Positions 45,961 to 56,844 of a DNA stretch of 64,000 bases are shown piece by piece. The stretch's first letter is position 1, and every line of letters starts with the position of its first letter. The DNA lies in the NCBI GenBank assembly GCA_900540785.1, contig UQHF01000016.1:10726-74725 (forward strand). Direction: 5' to 3'. This DNA comes from an uncultured Blautia sp. (GTDB taxonomy: Bacteria > Bacillota > Clostridia > Lachnospirales > Lachnospiraceae). Under the pieces are notes generated by a model. That model ran no database searches. It worked only from the letters and a program-made list of their open reading frames with translations, and was not told the DNA's origin. Both the position numbers and the translations under genes were made by a program.

Positions 45961-46464
45961 ATGCAGGTACAGGATTTAGTAACGATTGTGCCGTGGAATT
46001 TTATCGCAACGATTTTAAACCTTTTTATCCAGGTATATTTGATCAAACGCTTTCTTTTCAAGCCTATCAATGAGATGCTGGAAAAGCGCAGAGCAAAGGC
46101 AGATGCGCAGATCCAGGACGCGGTAAAGGCGAAAGATGAGGCTCTTGCAATGAAGGAAGAGTACGAGAAAAATATGCAGGACGCAAAAAACAAGGCAAAC
46201 GAGATTCTTACAACTGCCCAGAAAACAGCGGCTGCTCAGAGTGAAGAGATGTTAAAAGACGCAGCTCTTCAGGCGGCGGCAATGAAAGAAAAGGCAGAGG
46301 CCGACATTGCCCAGGAGAAGAGAAAGGCTGTCAATGAGATCAAAGGCGAGATCGGCGGAATGGCAATGGAGATTGCAGGTAAGGTGATCGAGAGGGAAAT
46401 CAGCGAGGAAGACCACGCGAAACTGATTGATGAGTTTATAACGAATGTAGGTGAGGCATCATGA
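45961..46464 (+). CDS. atpF: F1Fo ATP synthase subunit b
   Basis: A 167-residue peripheral stalk subunit. One N-terminal membrane helix (about 8-30, NFIATILNLFIQVYLIKRFLF) is followed by a long charged coiled coil rich in Ala, Lys and Glu. It overlaps atpH by four bases (ATGA), so the two are coupled. AACAGGAGGTT is upstream. Confidence 0.94.
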   Translation: MQVQDLVTIVPWNFIATILNLFIQVYLIKRFLFKPINEMLEKRRAKADAQIQDAVKAKDEALAMKEEYEKNMQDAKNKANEILTTAQKTAAAQSEEMLKDAALQAAAMKEKAEADIAQEKRKAVNEIKGEIGGMAMEIAGKVIEREISEEDHAKLIDEFITNVGEAS

Positions 46465-47000
46465 CCCGGACTGCCAGATTATACGGCGGCAGTCTGTACG
46501 ACCTTGCCGCAGAGGAGAAGCTCTCCGATGTGATTCTGGAAGAAATGGAAGAAGTTCGTAAGATATTCAGGGAAACACCGGAATATCTGCATCTTCTTGG
46601 AGAGCCGTCCATTCCCAAAAAAGAGAGGACGGAGCTGATTGAAAAGGCTTTCGGCACACAGGCAGAGCGCTATCTGGTGAATTTTTTAAAACTGCTGTGC
46701 GATAAGAATCTTATCCACGAATTTGCAGGCTGCTGTGAGGAGTTTACCCGGCGGTATTATGCAGACAATAACATTGCTGAGGCTTCTGTCACAAGTGCAG
46801 TGCCTCTTACAGACAGGCAGATGGAGCTTTTAACAGCGAAACTGGAAAAGATAAGCGGAAAAAAAGTAAAGCTGGTGCAGAAAACAGACGTTTCTGTATT
46901 GGCAGGTCTGCGTGTGGAATTAGAAGGAAAGCAGCTTGACGGAACGGTGCAGAGCCGTCTGGACGGCATTTCCAGGAAACTGAATGAAATAATTGTTTAA
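46461..47000 (+). CDS. atpH: F1Fo ATP synthase subunit delta
   Basis: A 179-residue protein with an N-terminal helical bundle and the C-terminal [25 protein letters not shown] segment (two parts) typical of delta/OSCP. It joins the F1 head to the b stalk. It begins in the atpF stop. Confidence 0.93.
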   Translation: MTRTARLYGGSLYDLAAEEKLSDVILEEMEEVRKIFRETPEYLHLLGEPSIPKKERTELIEKAFGTQAERYLVNFLKLLCDKNLIHEFAGCCEEFTRRYYADNNIAEASVTSAVPLTDRQMELLTAKLEKISGKKVKLVQKTDVSVLAGLRVELEGKQLDGTVQSRLDGISRKLNEIIV

Positions 47001-47016
47001 AGGATGGAATGGAAAC

Positions 47017-48546
47017 ATGCAATTAAAACCTGAAGAAATATCCAAAGTCATCCGCAGCCAGATTAAATATTACGATAATGCAATCTGTCAGAATGAGACA
47101 GGAACGATTTTAATGGTCGGCGATGGAATTGCCAGAGCCAGCGGTCTTGTAAACTGTATGGCAGGCGAGCTTCTGGAATTTGAGGACGGAAGCTTCGGAA
47201 TGGCGCAGAACCTGGAAGAAAACAGTGTTTCTATCGTATTATTCGGCTCTGATGAAAACATCGGAGAAGGTCAGACTGTAAAACGAACCGGAAAGGTTGT
47301 TTCTGTTCCGGTTGGCGATGCAATGATCGGGCGCGTGGTGAATGCACTTGGACAGCCTATCGACGGGGCTGGACCAATTTTGACAGAGGAATACAGACCA
47401 ATCGAGAGCCCGGCTCCGGGAATCTGTGAGAGACAGTCTGTTTCCGAGCCTCTTCAGACAGGAATCAAGGCGATTGACTCTATGGTTCCCATCGGAAGAG
47501 GACAGAGAGAGCTGATCATCGGAGACCGCCAGACAGGAAAGACAACTCTGGCAACCGATACGATTATCAACCAGAAGGGAAAAGATGTAATCTGTATTTA
47601 TGTTGCCATCGGACAGAAGCGTTCCACAGTTGCAACACTTGTGGAAACTCTGACAAAGAACGGCGCTATGGATTACACTATGGTAGTTGCGGCTACTGCT
47701 TCTGAGGCAAGCCCGTTACAGTATATCGCGCCGTATTCCGGCTGTGCAATGGGCGAATATTTTATGAATAAGGGCAAACACGTTCTTATTATTTATGATG
47801 ATTTGAGTAAACATGCGGTTGCATACCGTGCACTTTCTCTTCTGATCCGCCGTCCGCCGGGACGTGAGGCGTATCCGGGAGATGTTTTCTATCTTCACTC
47901 CAGACTTCTGGAGCGTGCGGCAAAGCTGGACGAGGAACACGGAGGCGGTTCTTTAACTGCTCTTCCGATCATCGAAACCCAGGCAGGAGACGTTTCTGCC
48001 TATATCCCAACCAACGTAATTTCCATTACAGACGGTCAGATCTTCCTGGAGACAGAGCTTTTCCACTCCGGTGTCATGCCGGCTGTAAACCCGGGTATTT
48101 CTGTATCGCGAGTAGGTGGAAACGCGCAGATCAAGGCGATGAAAAAGGTTGCCGGAACATTGAAGCTTATTTACTCCCAGTACAGAGAGCTGCAGAGCTT
48201 TGCACAGTTCGGTTCTGACCTGGACGCGGATACAAAGGCTCGTCTGGAACAGGGTGCAAGAATTGTGGAAGTTTTAAAACAGAACCAGAATGCTCCGGTT
48301 GCTGTTGAGAAGCAGGTGGCAATCCTCTATGCTGTCACAAAGGGAATCCTTTCCAGAGTGGAAACGGAGGACGTAAGAAGCTACGAATCCGGTCTTTATA
48401 CTTTCCTTGATACAGATGCAGAAGGCGCTTCCGTAATGCAGGAAATCCGTTCTACAGGAAAACTGGAAGCAGAGACGGAAGAGAGACTGAAAAAAGTGCT
48501 GGGCGAATATACAGATAATTTTCTGAATACAAAGCCTGAGAAATAA
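47017..48546 (+). CDS. atpA: F1Fo ATP synthase subunit alpha
   Basis: A 509-residue protein. The start is the ATG at 47017 ([12 protein letters not shown]), with AAAGGATGGAA upstream; the frame is open to 46993. Walker A is GDRQTGKTT, with the [23 protein letters not shown] beta-barrel region before it, and [15 protein letters not shown] near the catalytic interface. It forms the non-catalytic nucleotide sites of F1. Confidence 0.96.
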   Translation: MQLKPEEISKVIRSQIKYYDNAICQNETGTILMVGDGIARASGLVNCMAGELLEFEDGSFGMAQNLEENSVSIVLFGSDENIGEGQTVKRTGKVVSVPVGDAMIGRVVNALGQPIDGAGPILTEEYRPIESPAPGICERQSVSEPLQTGIKAIDSMVPIGRGQRELIIGDRQTGKTTLATDTIINQKGKDVICIYVAIGQKRSTVATLVETLTKNGAMDYTMVVAATASEASPLQYIAPYSGCAMGEYFMNKGKHVLIIYDDLSKHAVAYRALSLLIRRPPGREAYPGDVFYLHSRLLERAAKLDEEHGGGSLTALPIIETQAGDVSAYIPTNVISITDGQIFLETELFHSGVMPAVNPGISVSRVGGNAQIKAMKKVAGTLKLIYSQYRELQSFAQFGSDLDADTKARLEQGARIVEVLKQNQNAPVAVEKQVAILYAVTKGILSRVETEDVRSYESGLYTFLDTDAEGASVMQEIRSTGKLEAETEERLKKVLGEYTDNFLNTKPEK

Positions 48547-48566
48547 AGTGATTAGGAGGACAGGTC

Positions 48567-49424
48567 ATGGCTGCAAATAACATGAAGGCGGTAAAGCTGC
48601 GTATAAAAAGTGTGCAGAGCACCATGCAGATTACCAAGGCGATGGAACTTGTAGCATCCTCCAAGCTGCGTAAGGCAAAAGAGCGGGCAGATGTCTGCAG
48701 GCCTTATTTCCGGGAGCTTCATGAGACGCTTCAGGATATTGCAAATGGAAATATGGATTTTTCCTCGGTATATGCCAGAGAATCTGAAAACAAAAAAAGC
48801 TGTTATGTGGTCATTGCAGGAGACAGGGGACTTGCTGGCGGATATAACGCCAATCTTTTTAAATGTCTGGAAGCAGACGCAGAGGGAAAAGATTACGTAG
48901 TTCTTCCTGTGGGAAAAAAATCTGTGGAATATTTCCGCCGGAAAGGTGTGGAATGTATTACAGAGGCATTTGGAGAAATTGCAGAGATTTCTGTTGCAGA
49001 CTGTTTTGAGATGGCAAATCTTCTCTGCCGGGAATTCCGGGCAGGAAAATATGGTCATATTGAACTGTGCTACACAAACTTTGTCTCCATGCTTTCCCAG
49101 GTTCCGTCCGTGATGTCCATGCTTCCTCTTGCAGATCTTACAGTGCAGGAGAAAAAAGGAAAAATCGAAAATCTGATTCTATATGAACCGAATGCAGTGG
49201 ACGTATTTGACGCCATTGTGCCGGAGTATCTGGCAGGGCTGATCTACGGCGGCGTCTGTGACAGTGTGGCAAGTGAGCTGGCTGCAAGACGTACGGCAAT
49301 GGAAGCTGCCACGGGAAATGCAGAGGAAATGATCGACAAGCTGAATCTGTATTATAACCGTGCGCGTCAGGCGAGCATAACGCAGGAAATCACAGAGATT
49401 GTTGGAGGTGCGGAAGGCATCTAA
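48567..49424 (+). CDS. atpG: F1Fo ATP synthase subunit gamma
   Basis: A 285-residue central stalk subunit. The N-terminal coiled coil has KLRIKSVQSTMQITKAMELV and the C-terminal one has RRTAMEAATGNAEEMIDKL and ITQEITEIVGGAEGI. A central globular domain with VVIAGDRGLAGGYNANL lies between. It turns inside F1. GGAGGACAG is upstream. Confidence 0.95.
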   Translation: MAANNMKAVKLRIKSVQSTMQITKAMELVASSKLRKAKERADVCRPYFRELHETLQDIANGNMDFSSVYARESENKKSCYVVIAGDRGLAGGYNANLFKCLEADAEGKDYVVLPVGKKSVEYFRRKGVECITEAFGEIAEISVADCFEMANLLCREFRAGKYGHIELCYTNFVSMLSQVPSVMSMLPLADLTVQEKKGKIENLILYEPNAVDVFDAIVPEYLAGLIYGGVCDSVASELAARRTAMEAATGNAEEMIDKLNLYYNRARQASITQEITEIVGGAEGI

Positions 49425-50867
<1,443 letters not shown>

Positions 50868-50879
50868 AGGAGGCTGTCT

Positions 50880-51281
50880 ATGAAGACATTTCCGTTACGG
50901 ATCGGAACACCGGACGGGCTTCTTTTTGAAGGCAACGTGGAGCGCGTGATGTGCCGCGCAATGACAGGAGATCTGGCAATCCTTGCAGGGCACTGCAATT
51001 TCTGTACTGCTCTTGGTATGGGGGAAGCTCATGTGATCCTGGAAGACGGCAGCAGAAAAGAGGCAGCCTGCATCGGCGGAATGCTCTCTGTTATGAATGG
51101 AACCTGTCGCGTCCTTGCAACCACCTGGGAGTGGAAAGAGGACATTGACAAAGAGAGGGCAGAAGCAGCGAAGAAAAACGCAGAGAGTCTTCTTGCAAAA
51201 GGCGGACTTACAGACCGTGAGTACAAAATTGCGGAGGCGAAGCTTCAGAGAGCGCTTGTCCGTTTAGGTGTAAAGCAGTAA
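50880..51281 (+). CDS. atpC: F1Fo ATP synthase subunit epsilon
   Basis: A 133-residue protein. The N-terminal beta sandwich has LRIGTPDGLLFEGNVERV and GDLAILAGHCNF, and the C-terminal helical pair can block rotation. AAGGAGGCTG precedes the ATG. It is the last gene of the operon and a terminator follows. Confidence 0.93.
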   Translation: MKTFPLRIGTPDGLLFEGNVERVMCRAMTGDLAILAGHCNFCTALGMGEAHVILEDGSRKEAACIGGMLSVMNGTCRVLATTWEWKEDIDKERAEAAKKNAESLLAKGGLTDREYKIAEAKLQRALVRLGVKQ

Positions 51282-51296
51282 ATAGAAAAATCAGAT

Positions 51297-51347
51297 GGAG
51301 CTGTTGCTTTTGCGATACATATCGTGAAGGGGCAGCTTCCTTTTTTT
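51297..51347 (+). terminator. terminator of the ATP synthase operon
   Basis: GGAGCTG (51297-51303) and CAGCTTCC (51333-51340) close an outer stem, with an inner CGATA/TATCG arm; seven T follow. The next gene's ribosome site (GGGGAAAGGGTG) lies just downstream. Confidence 0.78.
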
Positions 51348-51365
51348 GGGGAAAGGGTGAAATAA

Positions 51366-52247
51366 ATGGAAAAAAGAAAGGTTCAGGTAAAAACAGAAGA
51401 GCTGAATGAGCTTCTTCGAGATTTTTACACGATCACGAAAATCAGAATTGTCGCATTTGATGACAGCTTTGAAAAACTGGCGGCATATCCTACTTCACAT
51501 TCTACCTACTGCGAGGTATTAAGAAGAGACAAAAAAGCGAAAGAGAAGTGCAGAGAGTGTGATCTGAATGGATATAAAAAATCAAAGCAGATGAGAGAAA
51601 TGTATATTTATCAGTGCTTTGCAGGACTGACGGAGGTGGTCGTTCCTCTGCGTGACAGAGATGTGATTATCGGGTATCTTCATATGGGTCAGGTGATTCT
51701 TGAGGACGGAATGGACAGGGAGGAAAAATGGAAAAAGGTTCTTCCTGTTGTGAAGGATTATGAGATTGAGCTTACAGAGCTAAAGGACTGTTTCTGGAGA
51801 AAAAGGCGATTTACGGAGCAGAATCTTTTGGCTGCTGCAAAAATAATGGAAGCCTGTGCCAGCCATCTTTATCTTAAAAAGGCAGTTTCCTTAAAAGAAG
51901 AAGATCTGTCAAAGCAGATTGAGACATATATAGAAAATCATCTGTGGGAAGAAATCACAGTGGAGAGTCTTTGCAGGGAGTTTGGAATCCGAAGAACAAA
52001 GCTGTATGAGATTTCCATGCACAGCTTTGGAGACGGGATTACCCAGTATGTCCGGAGAAACCGCATTCGAAAGGCAGAGAAGCTTTTGGGAGAATCGGAC
52101 AAGAAGATAGCGGAGATTGCAGAGCTTGTAGGGTTTCCGGATTATAATTATTTTACGAAGGTGTTTAAAAAAGAAACCGGTTTTACACCAAGGGAATACC
52201 GAAGAAATTTTTTTTGCTCTGATTTAGAACAAAATGGGCTAAAATAA
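51366..52247 (+). CDS. PocR-domain AraC-family regulator
   Basis: A 293-residue regulator. The N-terminal PocR sensory domain (about 8-165) has the conserved cysteine pattern KCRECD and YQCFAGLTEVVVPL. The C-terminal double helix-turn-helix (about 190-285) has ITVESLCREFGIRRTKLYE and IAELVGFPDYNYFTKVFKKE. PocR domains bind small molecules such as diols or sugars. Here it probably controls the sugar genes that follow, since a 138-base gap with a -10-like TATAAT (52327-52332) separates them. No LysR- or Lac-type repressor is present. It is on the same strand. Confidence 0.9.
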   Translation: MEKRKVQVKTEELNELLRDFYTITKIRIVAFDDSFEKLAAYPTSHSTYCEVLRRDKKAKEKCRECDLNGYKKSKQMREMYIYQCFAGLTEVVVPLRDRDVIIGYLHMGQVILEDGMDREEKWKKVLPVVKDYEIELTELKDCFWRKRRFTEQNLLAAAKIMEACASHLYLKKAVSLKEEDLSKQIETYIENHLWEEITVESLCREFGIRRTKLYEISMHSFGDGITQYVRRNRIRKAEKLLGESDKKIAEIAELVGFPDYNYFTKVFKKETGFTPREYRRNFFCSDLEQNGLK

Positions 52248-52385
52248 TAGAAAAAAATAGGTGGATTGCGAACAAAGTTACTATTTTTACAGGTTAAATT
52301 TCTATACAGAGGGAAGGGGACAAGATTATAATAGCCATAAAGTTGAGGTCAGCAATTATATGATAAAAAGAAGGAGGCAGAAATT

Positions 52386-53114
52386 GTGAAGCGTTCAGAG
52401 CTGAATAAGATTATAAGTGACGCAATTCAGTTTGTGGAAAAAAGAGAGATTCCCCTTCCGCCCTTTGCTTATTGGGGACCGGAAGAATGGAGGCAGGCAA
52501 AAGAAGAGGACAGGGAGCTTGTTGATAACATGCTGGGCTGGGATATTACAGACTTTGGAAGCGGAGACTTTGAAAAAATCGGTCTTACTATTTTTACCTT
52601 CCGAAACGGAAATTTCTATCAGAAGGAAAAATATCCAAAGCCGTATGCAGAGAAGCTTCTTCTTGTAGGAGACGGACAGGTTCTTCCCTATCATTATCAC
52701 TGGAGCAAAATGGAGGACATTATCAACAGAGGCGGAGGCGATTTATCGCTGACTCTCTATAATGCCACAGAGGAAGATTTTAAAGATGTGGAAGGAGGAC
52801 GTGCCGGAAAGCAGGGCTGTTTTGCAGACACAGATGTGACAGTTACAGTGGACGGAAGAAGGGTAACGGTTCCGGCAGGCGGGCAGATCATTTTGAAACC
52901 GGGACAGAGTATTACTTTAAAACCAGGTCAGTATCACACATGGCAGGGGATTCCCGGAACAGGAGCAGTGATGCTGTTTGAGGTATCTACCTGCAACGAC
53001 GACACCATTGATAATCGTTTTCACACAGCAGGAGGACGGCTCCCTGATATTGAGGAGGACGTAAAGCCGGAACATCTGATTTTTAACGATTACAAAAATT
53101 ACACCGTATTTTAA
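52386..53114 (+). CDS. D-lyxose/D-mannose isomerase, second copy
   Basis: A 242-residue cupin protein starting at GTG with AAGGAGG upstream. It shares [26 protein letters not shown] and TCNDDTIDNRFH blocks with the first copy at 13243. The metal ligands are His-x-His and Glu in HYHWSKMED. It is longer by an insert (about 130-140) that has EGGRAGKQG. Family members turn D-lyxose to D-xylulose or D-mannose to D-fructose. Its neighbours suggest that it makes a ketose for the kinase at 57777. Confidence 0.9.
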   Translation: MKRSELNKIISDAIQFVEKREIPLPPFAYWGPEEWRQAKEEDRELVDNMLGWDITDFGSGDFEKIGLTIFTFRNGNFYQKEKYPKPYAEKLLLVGDGQVLPYHYHWSKMEDIINRGGGDLSLTLYNATEEDFKDVEGGRAGKQGCFADTDVTVTVDGRRVTVPAGGQIILKPGQSITLKPGQYHTWQGIPGTGAVMLFEVSTCNDDTIDNRFHTAGGRLPDIEEDVKPEHLIFNDYKNYTVF

Positions 53115-53161
53115 CCGGAATACCGGTAAAATAAAAAAACAGGCGATTGGAGGAAGTTTTT

Positions 53162-54250
53162 ATGATGAGAAAGAAACTGGCAATGGTACTGGCGGCTGCT
53201 ATGGCAGCGTCTCTTATGACAGGGACTGCAGTTTTTGCAGAGGAGGCAGACGCAAAAGAAGAAACGGCAGCAGAGGAGACAACAGAGGACACGGCTTCCG
53301 GCGATACCATGACAATGGACGAGGTAGTGAAGGCTGTGCAGGAATCTGAAGTTCCCTCTGATCTGAAGCTTGGGTATGTCTGCATGAATCTGGCAAATCC
53401 CTGGTTCGTAGAAGTTGTAGAAGGATTTGAGGCTGCCTGTGAAGAAATGGGACTGGAAAAGCCATTAACTGTTGATTCCCAGTACGATGTAGATAAGCAG
53501 GTTTCCGATGTGGAGACAATGGTAAATGACGAATACGATGCCATTATGATTTCTCCTATCGACCAGAATGCCCTTGTAGATGTAGTGACAAAGGCGAATG
53601 AGGCGGGTGTTGTGACAAGCTGTGCAGCGCAGAGTGTGGATATTGTAGATTTCCGCTATATCGTAGAGGAGTACGCATACGGACAGGCGATCGGACAGAA
53701 TGCGGCAGACTGGATCAATGAAAATCTTGCAGATGAGGAAGAAGTGCAGGTCTGCATTATTTCTCAGGATAATGTAGAGGACGTTATCGCAAGAGGCGAC
53801 GGTGTACAGGATACACTGGAAAAAGAATGTCCAAATGTAAATGTTGTAACACGCCAGGCAGGCGATACACCGGAAGGCGGACTTAAAATTGTAGAGAGCG
53901 CTCTGGCAGCATATCCGGACCTCAAAGTGGTAGTTGCAACAAATGACAGCGGCGGAATCGGCGGATACCAGGCACTTGTAAACGCCGGCTATACAGGAAA
54001 AGATCCGGTAGCTGTTTTCTCAGGAGATGCTACAGATGAGGCATTAAATAATATGCTTCAGGAAGATACGATTTACAGAGGAACCGTTGACCTTGCGCCT
54101 TATCAGTGCGGATATGAATCAGCATACCAGCTTGTATATTACTGCATGAACGGAAAACCGGCTGAGACAAAGACACAGGGCTTTAACCCGGTTATGATCC
54201 CGCTGGCAGACCTTTTAGACGGAACATATGAGTACGACCCGGAAGCATGA
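53162..54250 (+). CDS. sugar-binding protein of an Rbs-type ABC transporter
   Basis: A 362-residue RbsB-type protein. The signal peptide (MMRKKLAMVLAAAMAASLMTG) ends in AVFA before EEADAKE, a signal peptidase I site without a lipobox Cys. An acidic Glu/Thr-rich linker of about 35 residues follows. LKLGYVCMNLANPWFVEVVEG starts the mature fold, with IMISPIDQNALVDVV and VVVATNDSGGIGGYQALV later. The start follows GGAGGAAG. It feeds the ATPase and permease genes downstream. Confidence 0.9.
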   Translation: MMRKKLAMVLAAAMAASLMTGTAVFAEEADAKEETAAEETTEDTASGDTMTMDEVVKAVQESEVPSDLKLGYVCMNLANPWFVEVVEGFEAACEEMGLEKPLTVDSQYDVDKQVSDVETMVNDEYDAIMISPIDQNALVDVVTKANEAGVVTSCAAQSVDIVDFRYIVEEYAYGQAIGQNAADWINENLADEEEVQVCIISQDNVEDVIARGDGVQDTLEKECPNVNVVTRQAGDTPEGGLKIVESALAAYPDLKVVVATNDSGGIGGYQALVNAGYTGKDPVAVFSGDATDEALNNMLQEDTIYRGTVDLAPYQCGYESAYQLVYYCMNGKPAETKTQGFNPVMIPLADLLDGTYEYDPEA

Positions 54251-54284
54251 GATGACTTGAAGCAATAAAAGAATAAACGAAGCG

Positions 54285-54313
54285 GAGGGTTATTTTTCTG
54301 AAAAATAACCCTC
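54285..54313 (+). terminator. intercistronic hairpin between binding protein and ATPase genes
   Basis: GAGGGTTATTTTT (54285-54297) and AAAAATAACCCTC (54301-54313) form a 13-base perfect stem with a CTG loop, followed by only TGTGTTT. It is likely a partial terminator or RNA-stabilising stem that lets more binding protein be made than ATPase. Confidence 0.75.
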
Positions 54314-54351
54314 TGTGTTTATCCGGAAAAATGGGAAACGGGGGAATGAAG

Positions 54352-55836
54352 ATGGACGATGTGATTTTAAAGGTGAAGAACATCTGCAAGTATTATCCCG
54401 GCGTAAAAGCTCTCGACGGTGTGACCTTTGATGTGAAACGAGGGGAGGTTCATGCCATCTGCGGAGAGAATGGAGCGGGAAAATCTACTTTTATTAAAAT
54501 ACTGACAGGAGCAAACGAACCGACAGAAGGCACTGTAGAATTTAAGGGGAAAGAGTACGAAAAACTTACGCCACGTCTTGCTATGGAGCTTGGGATCAGT
54601 GTGATTTATCAGGAATTCAGTCTGATCCCGTATTTATCAGTAGCAGAAAATATATTTTATGGAAGAGAAATCAAAAAAGGGATCATCAGGGATATAACGG
54701 CTATGGAAGCACAGGCGAAAGAGCTGTGCAAAGAGATGGGCGTTGAGATAGATGTAAGAAAACGTGTATGTGACCTTGGAATCGCATACCAGCAGATTGT
54801 GGAGATTTTAAAGGCTGTCTCCAAAAAATCAGAATTTATCATTATGGACGAGCCGACAGCGCCTCTTACAGTAAAGGAGACGGAAGTATTTTTTAAGATT
54901 ATCCAGAAATTAAAACAGGAGCGCGTCACGATTATTTTTATTTCCCACCGCCTTGAGGAGGTTTTTGAAATCTGCGACAGAGTGAGCGTTTTCTGTGACG
55001 GAAAATATATTGTCACAAAAGATGTAAAGGATATTACGAAAAAAGAGCTGATCACCTATATGGTAGGACGCGAGCTGTCTGACGATTATCCTGTTCCAAA
55101 AAGAGAAATCGGAGAAACAGTATTAAAGGTGGAGCATCTGACAAATAAGAATGTCCATGATGTAAGTTTTGAGCTGAAACGGGGAGAAATCCTTGGATTT
55201 GGCGGTCTTGTGGGAGCCGGAAGAACAGAGCTTGCGCGGGCGATTTACGGGGCAGATCATATGGAATCCGGTACGATTACCTTTAACGGAAAATCGTATA
55301 TCCCCAGAAGTCCGAAAGACGGTCTGAAGGCAGGAATCGGTCTGATCCCGGAGGACAGAAAAGCCCAGGGCTGTGTTCTTAGCCTCACGATCAGGGAAAA
55401 TACCGTGTACAGCATTCTGAAAAAAATATCGAAGCTTTCTGTGATCCAGAAGAAACAGGAGGCAGCGTATGTGGATAAGTATATCCGGGAAATGAATGTA
55501 AAAACACCAAGTCCGGAGCAGCTTGTAAAAAATCTTTCCGGAGGAAATCAGCAGAAGGTAGTTCTTGCAAAAGCAATGGCTACAAACTGTGAAATCCTGA
55601 TTTTTGACGAGCCTACAAGAGGGATTGACGTAGGAGCTAAGCAGGAGATTTACGGTCTGATGTGCAGGCTGGCAGAAGAGGGAAAAAGCATTATTATGAT
55701 AAGCTCGGAAATGCCGGAGCTTCTGGGAATGTCGGATCGTATTATCGTGATGAGCAACGGAGAGAAGGCAGGAGAGCTTTTAAAAGGCGAATACAGCCAG
55801 ACACACGTGCTGGAAATGGCGTCCAGTAAGCTTTAA
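54352..55836 (+). CDS. sugar ABC transporter double ATPase (RbsA-type)
   Basis: A 494-residue protein with two ABC cassettes. I choose the ATG at 54352, eight bases after GGGGG. The first cassette has Walker A GENGAGKST and signature LGIAYQQIVEILKA. The second has a degenerate Walker A, GLVGAGRTE, and a full signature LSGGNQQKVVLAKA with FDEPTRGIDVGAKQE. This is the RbsA/XylG/MglA arrangement. It drives the permease that follows. Confidence 0.94.
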   Translation: MDDVILKVKNICKYYPGVKALDGVTFDVKRGEVHAICGENGAGKSTFIKILTGANEPTEGTVEFKGKEYEKLTPRLAMELGISVIYQEFSLIPYLSVAENIFYGREIKKGIIRDITAMEAQAKELCKEMGVEIDVRKRVCDLGIAYQQIVEILKAVSKKSEFIIMDEPTAPLTVKETEVFFKIIQKLKQERVTIIFISHRLEEVFEICDRVSVFCDGKYIVTKDVKDITKKELITYMVGRELSDDYPVPKREIGETVLKVEHLTNKNVHDVSFELKRGEILGFGGLVGAGRTELARAIYGADHMESGTITFNGKSYIPRSPKDGLKAGIGLIPEDRKAQGCVLSLTIRENTVYSILKKISKLSVIQKKQEAAYVDKYIREMNVKTPSPEQLVKNLSGGNQQKVVLAKAMATNCEILIFDEPTRGIDVGAKQEIYGLMCRLAEEGKSIIMISSEMPELLGMSDRIIVMSNGEKAGELLKGEYSQTHVLEMASSKL

Positions 55837-55853
55837 ATAAGGGGGATAAGACA

Positions 55854-56828
55854 ATGACAAAAAACAAAAATAAAAATTTTGTGCTGATGCTGCTTGATTA
55901 CGGCATTCTTGTGGCACTGCTTTTAATGGTAGTTGTATTTTCTTTTGCGTCAAAAAACTTTTTCCGTACATCTACGTTGTTTACGATTTTGAAACAGGTA
56001 TCCATTACGGGAATTGTATGTATCGGACAGACAATGGTCATGCTCACAGGCGGGATTGACTTGTCGGTAGGTTCCATTGCAGGCGTGTCTGCTGTTACGG
56101 CTGCGATTTTTCTGAAAAGCTATAATCTGCCTATCCCGGTAACCTGCCTTCTTGTAATTGCACTGGCGCTTGTTTACGGATTACTGAGCGGTATTTTTGT
56201 GACAAAATTAAATATGCCGCCTCTTATTGCAACTCTTGGTATGCAGACTTCTCTGAGAGGCCTTGCCTACATTGTAACAGGCGGACTTCCTGTTTACGGA
56301 TTTACAAAAGCTTTCGGAAAATTTGCACAGGGCTCTGTTGCAGGGATTCCAAATCAGGTAATTCTCACGATTGTTTTGTTTATTATATTTATTTATGCAC
56401 TTTCAAAAACAACCCTTGGCAGATACCTTTACGGTGTGGGAGGCAATGAGGAAGCGTCCAGACTTTCCGGTATCAGTGTGACAAAGGTAAAACTGATGGC
56501 TTATGGGCTGAGCGGTCTTCTTGCAGGTATCGCAGGTCTTGTGCTTTTGTCAAGAACAAGCTCCGGCCAGCCGTCTGCAGGTCTGAATTATGAGATGGAC
56601 GCAATTACAGCCGTTGTTCTCGGCGGAATTTCGTTAAGCGGAGGAGAAGGAAAGCTTCACATGGTAATTATTGGTATCCTGATCATGGGAACTCTTACAA
56701 CAGGAATGATCATGTGCGGTATCGACGATTATGTGCAGCAGCTTGTAAAAGGTATCGTGCTGATCGTGGCAGTGGCATATTCTGAGATTTCCAAAAAAAT
56801 CAGAAGCCGCATGGTTGTAGCTGAGTAA
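55854..56828 (+). CDS. sugar ABC transporter permease (RbsC-type)
   Basis: A 324-residue permease with eight to ten helices. TGGIDLSVGSIAGVSAV is the RbsC hallmark, and AVVLGGISLSGGEGKLHMVI lies near the end. AAGGGGGA is upstream. It forms the channel for the sugar brought by the protein at 53162. Confidence 0.94.
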   Translation: MTKNKNKNFVLMLLDYGILVALLLMVVVFSFASKNFFRTSTLFTILKQVSITGIVCIGQTMVMLTGGIDLSVGSIAGVSAVTAAIFLKSYNLPIPVTCLLVIALALVYGLLSGIFVTKLNMPPLIATLGMQTSLRGLAYIVTGGLPVYGFTKAFGKFAQGSVAGIPNQVILTIVLFIIFIYALSKTTLGRYLYGVGGNEEASRLSGISVTKVKLMAYGLSGLLAGIAGLVLLSRTSSGQPSAGLNYEMDAITAVVLGGISLSGGEGKLHMVIIGILIMGTLTTGMIMCGIDDYVQQLVKGIVLIVAVAYSEISKKIRSRMVVAE

Positions 56829-56844
56829 AACAGGAGGCGGAAAA

